Below, piece by piece: positions 16,161 to 26,347 of a stretch of DNA of 26,347 nt (position 1 is its first letter; the number at the start of each line of letters is the position of its first letter). The DNA is taken from NCBI GenBank assembly GCA_032718475.1, contig JAUCBJ010007238.1, positions 1-26,347 on the forward strand. Reading direction: 5' to 3'. The DNA is from Nemertoderma westbladi (Eukaryota; Xenacoelomorpha; Nemertodermatida; Nemertodermatidae). The position numbers and the translations under genes are program-made. The notes under the pieces were generated by a model. The model was not told the DNA's origin and did not search any database. It was given only the letters and a program-made list of their open reading frames with translations.

Positions 16161-17040
16161 GACTGGAGGGGTCAAAAGTAAGTAATAATATATCTAAATA
16201 AGTCTCAAACATCTTGCCTCGTGGCTCGCCCCTTAGAACTCTTAAGCAATATGGCTTCAAAGTTTTTAAGGAAAACTGGTAAACAAGATTTGTTAATTAC
16301 GCAAACCTCGCAGTCTTAAGTAATTAATTATACAGTAGGTTAGATCGTTTTGAGAATAGGACCGTTGGAAACAGCGCTCTCGATAACCTCAGTACAAAGA
16401 AAATTAATACAGATTAACCGGATTTAGCTTGTTAATATAAAACATAAATTATAATACAGTAGAACAATTGGGGTTGTAAATAAAAACAAATTAAATTGAA
16501 GATAAACTGTATATATATAAACTTATGTATTAAAAGAGGGCCCTATTTAATTATACAGTATACTGAAAATGGTTAGCGATACCATAATTACATTATAGAT
16601 AGGGATGCGGCTTCCTTAAATGAGGCAATCCTGACGCAGCACAAATAATTTTAAGAGGTGCCCCCTATAAATTGCTCATTCATGCGTAACTGGTAACCTA
16701 GGCGATAGCTTGTCTTAAGTTTAGGCCCTTCGACAACATTAACTCCAAAATAGTTACCAGTAAGGGAGCTGTATACCCTAGGGCTAAATAAGGCTGCAAG
16801 TCTATGGTTAGATGCTTCCAATAATGATCTCATTTAGTAGCGGTAAGTAATATAAAAACTAATTAATCTAAAAATATAAATCAATGTATAAAGTAAAAGT
16901 AATACAATTAATTAATTTAAAATAAAGTACAAATGAATAAAGTACAATTAAATAAATTAATTAAAAATAAGTACAATTAAATATAATTAAATAAATTAAA
17001 ATTAAATACAAATAAATAAGTATTAATAAATAAAAGAGCT
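16161..17040. other. AT-rich spacer
   Basis: It includes a simple stretch of TAAATTAAAT-like repeats at 16850-17035. A 60-codon minus-strand frame (16651-16833) reads with varied amino acids, but no motif or gene signal supports it. At 16213-16227 there is CTCGTGGCTCGCCCC, the outer end of the TIR family seen at 25 kb. Confidence 0.45.
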
Positions 17041-17065
17041 GCGGTGTCACTTATGACACCCTCTT

Positions 17066-17352
17066 GGTCCTCCAGGCGACAGTTAGACAACACTGACACC
17101 ATTGCGTATCGGATTGATTAATTAGGATAATCAATTAAACCCTAATTAGGAGTCGTAAGACACCTATTAGGGTTTAATTGTACTAATTAATTGATGTCAC
17201 CTGTCAATTAGGGTCTAATTAGCCTAATTAGGAGGTGTCACCCGGACAGACTGGCGCCAATGACACCCAATGCCACCCATACGGTGTTATTGGGTGTCAC
17301 CTAGACAGTCTGGCGCCAGTCAGTGTGGTCTAACTGTCGCCGAGAGGAGCAA
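17066..17352. repeat. 287-bp hairpin element with nested palindromes
   Basis: GGCGACAGTTAGACAACACTG near the left end is inverted at the right end (CAGTGTGGTCTAACTGTCGCC), and flanking bases extend the pairing to about 35 bp. Inside, TTAGGGTTTAATT-like and GGTGTCAC/GACAG-CTGGCGCCA blocks are also mirrored. It looks like a snap-back MITE. Confidence 0.75.
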
Positions 17353-17382
17353 GACCCTACTACTGTAATTGTAATTGTAATA

Positions 17383-17564
17383 AATGCAAATTGTAATAAC
17401 TTCAAAAGCTACAGAAATTAATTCATAAATATTTCCCTTTATTCTTAAAATTTGTACTTTTAGAAATAAAGAGCTCAATTTTCTCTTGGCTCAATTTGCG
17501 ACCGATACCACGCGCTCAGCTGCCCCCAGTGCCCATGTCTTGCCTTTCTCGCCTCAAATTAACT
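17383..17564 (+). repeat. 180-bp dispersed direct repeat, copy 2
   Basis: Second copy of the repeat at 15328-15507, same orientation, 2.05 kb away. The copies bracket the GAGGCATAG array, the SINE-like unit and the hairpin element. Confidence 0.85.
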
Positions 17565-17917
17565 TAATTTTCTGTGTATTGCCCATGTTACAATGTTTCA
17601 ATTTTACCCCGCGTGGGGGTGTATATTATAATATTAAATTGGTACTTTTTGTTGCTTATTAATAAAAAATAGAGCGATATAGTGTTACAAATTAAATTGA
17701 ACTGTAGTATTTTACCAGTTACTGCGATGTATTCAATATTAAATAATATAGTGTTCTCGAACATATATTACGCAAAAGGAGAGCCGCTTAACTACAAAAA
17801 CCAACATTGGATATTGAGTTCTGTTTCTGGAATACGCCTTGTTGATACTAAATTTGCAATACATTTTGAGTGTTTGCATGGATTTTGCTCTACTACTACT
17901 AGGATCGGCATGCCGCA

Positions 17918-18471
17918 TTACAGCTGCATTTTTATGAATGCTGTGCCGGCTTGTCGACAAAATTGGGGCCGCCACAACTCCCTATCACCCATGACATTTG
18001 CTAGATCATCCGCATCTTCAAGGCCAGTGTCCTTTAAGATGCGTCTCAAGAAAGTCATGGGCTGTCCACCATGATTATTCACTCCATGAGGCTGCCAAAG
18101 CACAAGATTATGCACTGGCTGGTGCTCACGGCGAAAGCAATGTCCTGCAAAGCGGAGGCGACTTTGTTCTAGTGTCAAGCTTGGGGAACCAATGAGACAC
18201 CTTCAATGTTATATACTGTCTGGTTGGAGATGTGTGCATTGTACTTGACACAATGAACCCGGCGTAGCATTCTTGTGAATGTGTCATCCAGGGATTTGGT
18301 GTCCTCAGCAGTTAGAGCCCAGCATGGACTCCCATAGAGGAGTACTGGAACTACTGCTGCTCTAAATAATCGGACCTTAGTTTCCGATTAATTCTCGGTG
18401 ACTTCCAAATCCTGGAAAGCCTATTCAAGGCTGCCCATGCCTTTTCCTTACGTATTCGAAGGTCCGCACCC
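17918..18471 (-). pseudogene. Non-LTR retrotransposon reverse transcriptase, 3'-end remnant
   Basis: The minus strand encodes the C-terminal part of a LINE reverse transcriptase. In order it shows ADLRIRKEKAWAALNRLSRI, then VVPVLLYGSPCWALTAEDT, then NQTVYNIEGVSLVP, then SRLRFAGHCFRREHQPVHNL and LVLWQPHG. The RLRFAGHC-R-----V--LVLW pattern is typical of RTE- and related LINE families. At least two frame changes are needed (near 18369 and, after an in-frame stop, near 18178). The catalytic core and endonuclease are absent, so this is a 5'-truncated, dead copy. It ends shortly after DRELWRP. No target-site duplication was identified. Confidence 0.82.
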
Positions 18472-21056
<2,585 letters not shown>

Positions 21057-21189
21057 AATTAACCTGTCGTTTTAATTGTTTAATTTGTTAATTTTTTTTA
21101 CTAGCTAGACTTTGTTACTTTTTTTAAATGTAAACAACATATCTATTCATTTAATAGACAAATTGTTTTGTTCTAGAACAAATATTTTA

Positions 21190-22830
21190 ATATCTTTTTA
21201 TTATATCAAAAGATTGCTATAATGGCACGGCAAAGTGTAGTCCCACGGGACTTGATGCATAAACCCAGATTAGTTGACTGAGGAATGATTTTATTTCAAA
21301 TAATATTCTTATACTTACACCTAATGGTAAAGTAAGGGACAATTGTCATAAGATGACGCGTGCTTTGCATTCCACTGGGTCAGTACGCTGAGTTAGTTCT
21401 CTTTGAAAAAACTAAAAATTTCCCTATTTTGGGTAAAGTATGGAACATCACATAACTAAATTTATCGATTTCATTCCAGTGTAATGAAAAACTGATCAAA
21501 TTAAGTGGAACCAAAAAAAGAAAATGAGTTTGTATTTTTGGTACATGCTCACAAATGTTATTTTATTGGTCGTAGGAAGTGCCTACAGCAAACGAAACTT
21601 TTGCACACTTTTATTAACATTTTGTGCAGAGTAGGTGCATAATTTGTAATTCGACTATTCTTTGAGAAACAACCTGTGTTAATGCACATTTACCAGACTG
21701 TCATGAACAAGTCATGACGTATGATAAACTTTGACCTGTAATAAGGTACACAATCGAAGCTATATCTCATTTTTCAAAATTAGTGGGGAGGGTGGACCCT
21801 TTCATGGAATGAGCCGTATGTGTATGCGAATTGTTTACCCCCGACCAATATAACTATAGCTAAGGCTAAGTCTTTGTGAGGGATTAACACCTTCCCGCCT
21901 AATGACGTTTTTCCGTGTTCGGCGTATGACGTATTACCTTTTTCATTATAACTAATATTAGTTATGAATAATAATTCATAATAAATAACTAAAAAATTTT
22001 CCACCATTCGACCATATTTGATTCACTACAACTTTATTTTTATCATTTGCCAAGTGTAGTTCAAAAAATTTTGAATTGTTTGATTGATAATTTTATAAAG
22101 GCATATCAGAAAGTGGATTAGTAGGGAAGGGAACCGTCTGCTGTTAAACGGGATAATGAATAAAAATGTCTAAAATGAAGGTTAACACAACGTCAGGGAC
22201 AATCGGCTGAACTGGTCAGCGCTAGTGATGGGGCCCGAAACGTAAGTATAGCGTTTCATACATCCTATTTTTTCCATTTATTATCAAAATCCTATATCAC
22301 TTGAAATATGGCGCAATGAAAATGCCAAGTACCAACACGAAGGAATTATATAACCATAATTTGAGTAGATTTCCACAGACCAATTTGTCCCTTTAATGGT
22401 TTAAATTTGAGTTATATTAATTTTAATTAACATAAATGTTAGTCGTTTAATTTTAAATCTTCTGCTTTAAATATTTTTTAAATTCAATTCTTGTAATTTT
22501 AATAAAAATTTGTATATCTTATAATTTGTATTATTTGTAAATTTGTATTTATAAGTGTTAACTATTTGAAAAGTAAACTATTTTTTGTAACTAAACTAAA
22601 TTCGCAGTGACAAGTTAATTAAACCCACTTTAATAAACTAAACATCATACAAATTTTAATTTAACTAGTTGAAAGTTCAAATTACGTGCCATTATGTGCC
22701 TCAAACAATATTAGTCTGTGTGGGGAATCTATTTTTATTTAAATATTTTTTTTTGTATGTAAATATTTGTTTAATACCGACCGATACTGGAACTGTTAAC
22801 AGAGAATATACATGGCGAATCTCGGAAAAA
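21190..22830. other. AT-rich spacer, nothing recognised
   Basis: No coding stretch with motifs, no RNA gene and no clear repeat were found. TTCTAGAA at 21171-21178 lies just before it. The open frame at 21780-22007 (minus) has no supporting signal. Confidence 0.45.
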
Positions 22831-22831
22831 T

Positions 22832-22858
22832 CTCGATGGCACAGCTGGCGCCATCGAG
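22832..22858. repeat. Small GC-rich hairpin with GGCGCC motifs
   Basis: CTCGATGGC pairs with GCCATCGAG across a 9-base loop. TGGCGCCA-like motifs continue to 22915 (ATGGCGCCAAGG, ATGGCGCTGGC, TAGCGCCA). The motif CTGGCGCCA also occurs in the hairpin element at 17066-17352. Confidence 0.55.
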
Positions 22859-23041
22859 CTTCCTGTCAATGGCGCCAAGGTCATGTGCTATGGCGCTGGC
22901 ACTAAATTTAGCGCCAAAAAACCATGATTACGACACTATTCCATAACATAGAGTATTAAAATATACAATTTATGTATAAATAGACATACGTTAACGAGTG
23001 TTATGAGCAATAATTATATATTATTATTATTAATATTAATA

Positions 23042-23862
23042 TTATACACCATGACCCGTAATATAGTGTCATTTTCTGATGACACGGACACCCCCCCCCC
23101 CCCCTAGATTTTTCTACAAATCTTTATTATATTGCTTGAAATTTGAAACACAACTAGTTCAACTCACCGTCGTTGTTACTATGAAGCCGGAATTTTCGAT
23201 TTTGCCTTTAAATTTTTTTTATAAGCGTTTTAAAAAAGTGTCTTTTGCGAAATCGCACCCTCTGTATCGTGACCATTCGTCACTTTAGTCGTAATTTTTT
23301 CACATCAATAGAGAAAGCTTGCTGAGTAATGATTCCAAATATGTAAAAATATCTGAATTTCGTTGAGAAACAGCTGAGCAATAGGCGTTCAAAGATTGCC
23401 AGAATTATAGTTCGCCATAATCAGATATTATATTGTGTAGCTATTCCATACATACTGTTAGCAAAATGTCCCAGAACATCGTGTATTTATTAAATAGAAT
23501 AAATAGCCTTTAGCGAACGATACTTATTGTAATCTGTTTCTCAACGAAACTCAGACATTGTTACATAATTGGAATCCTTGTAACGCAAGCGTTCTATTGA
23601 TATAAAATAATTAATTAGAATGGCCACGTTACGGAGGGTGCGATTTCGCAAAATATACTTTATTAAAACGCTTATAAAAAGCGGCAAAATCTAAAATTTA
23701 GGCTTCATGGTAACAACCACGGTGAGTTGAACTACCGGTAATGTGTTTCAAATTTCAAGCAATATGATAAAGATTTGTTGAAAAATTTTGGGGGGGGGGG
23801 GGGGGGGGGGGTCCGTGTCATCAGAAAATGACACTACATTACGGGACATGGTGTATATATAA
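23042..23862. mobile_element. 820-bp foldback element with mirrored C14 and G22 runs
   Basis: The left arm (23042-23268) and the right arm (23632-23862) are inverted copies about 225 bp long. Landmarks are ACACCATGACCCGTAAT, TGTCATTTTCTGATGACAC, the C14 run (23091-23104) against the G22 run (23790-23811), GCTTGAAATTTGAAACAC, TAAGCGTTTTAA and GCGAAATCGCACCCTC. The pairing resumes inside, with TTTCGTTGAGAAACAG near 23356 and its complement near 23536. No meaningful ORF is present. The right end is about 50 bp beyond the TAF8-like gene's poly(A) signal. Confidence 0.85.
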
Positions 23863-23915
23863 TTGTATATATTAATAACAACAATTAACTGCACAACATG
23901 TGCTCTTGAATTTCG

Positions 23916-23921
23916 TTTATT
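23916..23921 (-). terminator. Poly(A) signal of the TAF8-like gene
   Basis: AATAAA on the minus strand, about 100 bp after the stop codon at 24021. It is the first canonical signal downstream. Confidence 0.5.
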
Positions 23922-24020
23922 GTTTTGGTTAGAATAGCCTGTCATTAGTCCTTTCCCTTAACTGTTGTCGGTAGTTAGGGTGTATAAATCCACAAATTAT
24001 AGAGAAACTCAATCCAACAA

Positions 24021-24869
24021 TTACGGAGGGGCGGGGGGGTTGTCCCGTCTGGGCTGTTTCGCGGCTCTTAGATACGGGTTGTCGATTGATTCGGCGGGGC
24101 CCGCCTTACCTGGCCGGGGGTTGGACGGGCCTTGCGACTCCTCCTGGGAGGAGCCCAACACAGGAAGGAGCGGACTGTCCTGGGAGCAGCGGGACTCCTC
24201 CGCGCTGCCAGCGGGAGCCCCACTCGCGAGCAGCGCGTCCACGTAACTACGGCAACCGGTAGGTTGCCGTATCAACGGGAACGCGCCCCTCTCCCCCGCG
24301 AATAGCAGCTGCGTGGTGGCCCCGGTCTTAGCGCGGAAACGCGTCAACGCGCGTTCCGTGTCCCGTTTCTGGGCCGCCCATTTTATCCGTTTCGTCTGAT
24401 AGTCGCTAGGTGGCTCCTTGTAGGCGGGAGTCCGTATATACGTGTGGGCGTCCGGAAAGGGGGGTAGGAAGTCGTGTACGTACGGGGGTCGGTGCTGGGT
24501 GGGACCGGTGGACAGACCCTTGGGCCACGCGGTCGGTTTACTCATTACCTGCGGCACCACGGTCTTCCTGAGGGGCCGGTGCATGTGTCGGTGCAGTTCT
24601 CTAGCGTCCACTCCCATCTGCCCGAAAGTCATTACTAAGTCCTGTACCAAAGGGAGGGTTCGTCCTGACAGCTCGTAGTAGGCCTTGCATCCGGCTCCTA
24701 CTTCCGATATGAATGCGGCCGTCGCCTCGCACAGTGTCTCCAGCGCGATCTCGTCCGCGTACATGTATCCAACCTCGAAACACAATGCCGCCACCGCCGC
24801 CTGGAGGGCCTTCCGTTTGGCAGACGGTTTAGGGCTGGCAGTTGAGGCAACCGGTAGGGCAGCACTCAT
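24021..24869 (-). CDS. TAF8: Transcription initiation factor TFIID subunit 8 (TAF8-like), intronless
   Basis: The 282-aa product is a TFIID subunit that pairs with TAF10 through a histone fold in the nucleus. Residues about 20-95 form the histone fold (ALQAAVAALCFEVGYMYADE, CEATAAFISEVGAGCKAYYE). Residues about 130-185 hold the TAF8 C-terminal domain, with PYVHDFLPPFPDAHTYIRTP, EPPSDYQ and a RDTERALTRFRAKTG helix. The C-terminus keeps NPYLR (264-268). Human TAF8 is about 310 residues, so the length is near complete, but the basic tail after NPYLR is short (AAKQPRR, then Pro-rich). The start ATG has A at -3. The gene is one exon and clearly more GC-rich than its surroundings. It may be the native gene or a retrocopy. 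The frame is intact and conserved over its length, so it is probably functional. Confidence 0.9.
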   Translation of the reverse strand: MSAALPVASTASPKPSAKRKALQAAVAALCFEVGYMYADEIALETLCEATAAFISEVGAGCKAYYELSGRTLPLVQDLVMTFGQMGVDARELHRHMHRPLRKTVVPQVMSKPTAWPKGLSTGPTQHRPPYVHDFLPPFPDAHTYIRTPAYKEPPSDYQTKRIKWAAQKRDTERALTRFRAKTGATTQLLFAGERGAFPLIRQPTGCRSYVDALLASGAPAGSAEESRCSQDSPLLPVLGSSQEESQGPSNPRPGKAGPAESIDNPYLRAAKQPRRDNPPAPP

Positions 24870-25047
24870 AGTTCAGTAGGCCTAATTTATTGATGTACCG
24901 GTCGGTATCGACCGCAAACTGCACTGGGTTACATTCACAGTTTTTCACTTTTTGTGCAGCTAGTTGTTAGGCTTGTCAACTACAACAAAACAACCATTCG
25001 CGCTACTATGTACTGAAGTAGTACAACGCAATACAACACTACACGAA
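24870..25047. other. Upstream flank of the TAF8-like gene
   Basis: Presumed promoter and 5' UTR on the minus strand. No TATA box was found. The next repeat element begins 179 bp upstream of the start codon. Confidence 0.35.
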
Positions 25048-25528
25048 GTGGGGACTTCGCGCAGCACGAAGTTGGCAGAGCCTTAGCGAATTGACACTGT
25101 TAGGGGGTAGGTCAATTTATGCAAATAGTCACGTTGGCCCTCTAGCGGCAGACTGGAGAACTGCAGATGGATTCGCCTCCTTTGAAAGTCACAGCTAATG
25201 GTCTAATACATATCTGCCAAGTTTCAGCTTAAACGGATTAAAAGCAAAGAAATGGGAGGGCATTTAATGTTTAGACATGTGGCCCTCTAGCGGGAGACCA
25301 TTGCACTGATGGTGTCTGAAAGTCTCTCAAAAATCTCAACTTTTGCTCATATTGATACCTACAAATTTTCAACTTGGCAGCTTTAAATCCGACAAAGTTA
25401 TTAGCATGTCAAAATCGTAACGACGACGACAACGACGACGACGACGACGACAACTATTTGCATAAATTGACCCACCCCCTAACAGTGTCAATTCGCTAAG
25501 GCTCCGCCAACTTCGTGGCTCGCCCCAC
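25048..25528. mobile_element. 481-bp TIR element, copy A
   Basis: The ends are inverted over about 80 bp: CACGAAGTTGGCAGAGCCTT at 25065, then AGCGAATTGACACTGTTAGG and GGTCAATTTATGCAAATAGT, mirrored at 25447-25528 and ending CGTGGCTCGCCCCAC. The left tip has a small insertion relative to the right. The interior includes CCTCTAGCGGCAGACTGG (25138) and a second CCTCTAGCGGGAGACC (25282). Near the right end there is a (ACG)n microsatellite (25421-25451). No ORF is present, so it is non-autonomous. Confidence 0.85.
25421..25451 (+). repeat. (ACG)n microsatellite in the TIR element
   Basis: About ten ACG/ACA triplets. The corresponding place in copy B (25935-25950) has only a short TTGTTGTTGTCG, so the array expanded in copy A or shrank in copy B. 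Confidence 0.85.
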
Positions 25529-25857
25529 AATAATAACCATTTATTACCGGTACAGTATTACGTCATGACTTTTTTTAAATAATCCTTTGCTTCGAATTCA
25601 CATTCGTGGCTTCAATGACTACTTGAGTTTCCTATGGGGAGTATAGTTCTGGGGGGAACGCAGGAAATAAGTCGTCAGACTTTGTGCGTAATCCCTGGCC
25701 TAACGACCGAAAAATTGTATTTTTACGTTGAAACATCTACCAAAAGATATTGGTATTGAAAATGGATATGAATTGTGGATTTATATGGCTGTTCGCGAAC
25801 TGAGGTGTTGCGTTGCATAGGCAGCTGGTAATGCAACCTAATGGTATGACCGTTTAG
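25529..25857. other. Spacer between two TIR elements
   Basis: Nothing recognised. The open frame at 25723-25929 (minus) runs into copy B and has no coding support. Confidence 0.45.
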
Positions 25858-26347
25858 GTGGGGCGAGCCACGAAGTTTGCGGAGCCTTAGCGAATTGACA
25901 CTGTTAGAGGGGTGGTTCAATAATGGCAAATAGTTGTTGTTGTCGTTACGATTTTGAAATGTTAATAACTTTGTCAGATTTAAAGCTGTCGAGTTGAAAA
26001 TTTGTCGGCATCAATAAGACGAAAAGTTAAGATTTTGTAGATTTTTAGACCTCAACCTTTTACCCGCTAGAGTGCGACATGGCTAAACATTAGATCCGAT
26101 CAAGCTGGAACTTGACAGATTTTACAATACCATTAGCTGTGCAATTCAAAGGAGCTAATCAGTCTGCAGTTCTCCAGTCTGCCGCTAGAGGGTGAAATGT
26201 ATGAAAGTGACCTTCTCCATTTCCTTGATCTTAATCTGTGTAAGCCGAATCTTGGACTACCAGACCACATGCGGCGTCTTTCATCTCCTGTGAACCTTAT
26301 CTGTGATTCATCTCCAGTTATCCAATCTGCCGCTAGAGAGCGAAATG
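25858..26347. mobile_element. TIR element, copy B, opposite orientation, runs off the edge
   Basis: It starts GTGGGGCGAGCCACGAAG, then GCGGAGCCTTAGCGAATTGA, and follows the reverse complement of copy A: ATAACTTTGTCAGATTTAAA, GAGTTGAAAATTTGTCGG, CCGCTAGAG and CTAAACATTA. At 26177-26203 it has TCCAGTCTGCCGCTAGAGGG. A second AATCTGCCGCTAGAGAGCGA lies at the window end. The far terminal repeat is not reached. Confidence 0.8.

Noticed and set aside
16651-16833. 60-codon minus-strand frame with varied composition
   Set aside because: No motif, poly(A) signal or start support was found, and one frame of this size is expected by chance in the region.
15328-17564. LTR retrotransposon bounded by 180-bp LTRs
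   Set aside because: The repeats do not start with TG and end with CA, there is no primer-binding site or polypurine tract, and no gag or pol reading lies between them.
23079-23288. 69-codon plus-strand frame with a proline run
   Set aside because: It starts inside the foldback arm; the prolines are the C14 run, and the mirrored arm does not keep the frame.
23965-24879. Plus-strand frames opposite the TAF8-like gene
   Set aside because: They are shadows caused by the high GC content of the real minus-strand gene.

Overview
The window looks like invertebrate metazoan nuclear DNA. Two fragments of conserved animal genes can be recognised: three spliced exons of a DOCK6/7/8-type guanine-nucleotide exchange factor and an intact TAF8-like ORF. 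The rest is AT-rich and packed with eukaryotic repeats: non-LTR retrotransposon remains, tRNA-derived sequences, foldback/MITE-like elements, mini- and microsatellites, and long G/C homopolymers. There are no prokaryotic operons, ribosome-binding sites, rRNA genes or CRISPR arrays. The species cannot be told from the sequence alone.

Layout. 1-1812 (minus): three consecutive DOCK exons with consistent splice phases; the gene runs off the left edge. 1830-2265: a pentanucleotide array of about 87 copies that ends 15 bp before the acceptor of the first exon. 2753-3640 (minus): an unrecognised 295-aa single-exon ORF with strong start context and a poly(A) signal. 3787-6546: a nest of palindromic elements; three successive ones each carry a tiny ORF, and the 8-mer TTCTAGAA is strongly over-represented. 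6560-11098: a 17-bp minisatellite of about 3.7 kb with an 850-bp higher-order duplication, followed by a second 17-bp array that looks like a diverged inverted relative. 11662-12400: short tandem repeats, hairpins and a tRNA-like stretch.

12848-14638 (minus): an unrecognised, low-complexity 596-aa ORF with internal repeats. 14985-17564: tandem repeats, a palindromic GAGGCATAG array, a tRNA-derived SINE-like unit and a hairpin element, partly bracketed by two 180-bp direct repeats. 17918-18471 (minus): a frameshifted non-LTR retrotransposon 3' end. 19541-21056 (minus): a broken reverse-transcriptase remnant with a zinc-knuckle and nuclease-like C-terminus. 23042-23862: an 820-bp foldback element with mirrored poly-C/poly-G tracts. 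24021-24869 (minus): the intronless, GC-rich TAF8-like ORF. 25048-26347: two copies, in opposite orientation, of one terminal-inverted-repeat element.

The genes do not form a pathway. DOCK is a cytoplasmic Rho-family GTPase activator and TAF8 is a nuclear TFIID subunit; they are neighbours only. All protein calls are from reading translations by eye. No database search, alignment or folding program was run, and repeat coordinates are good to a few bases.
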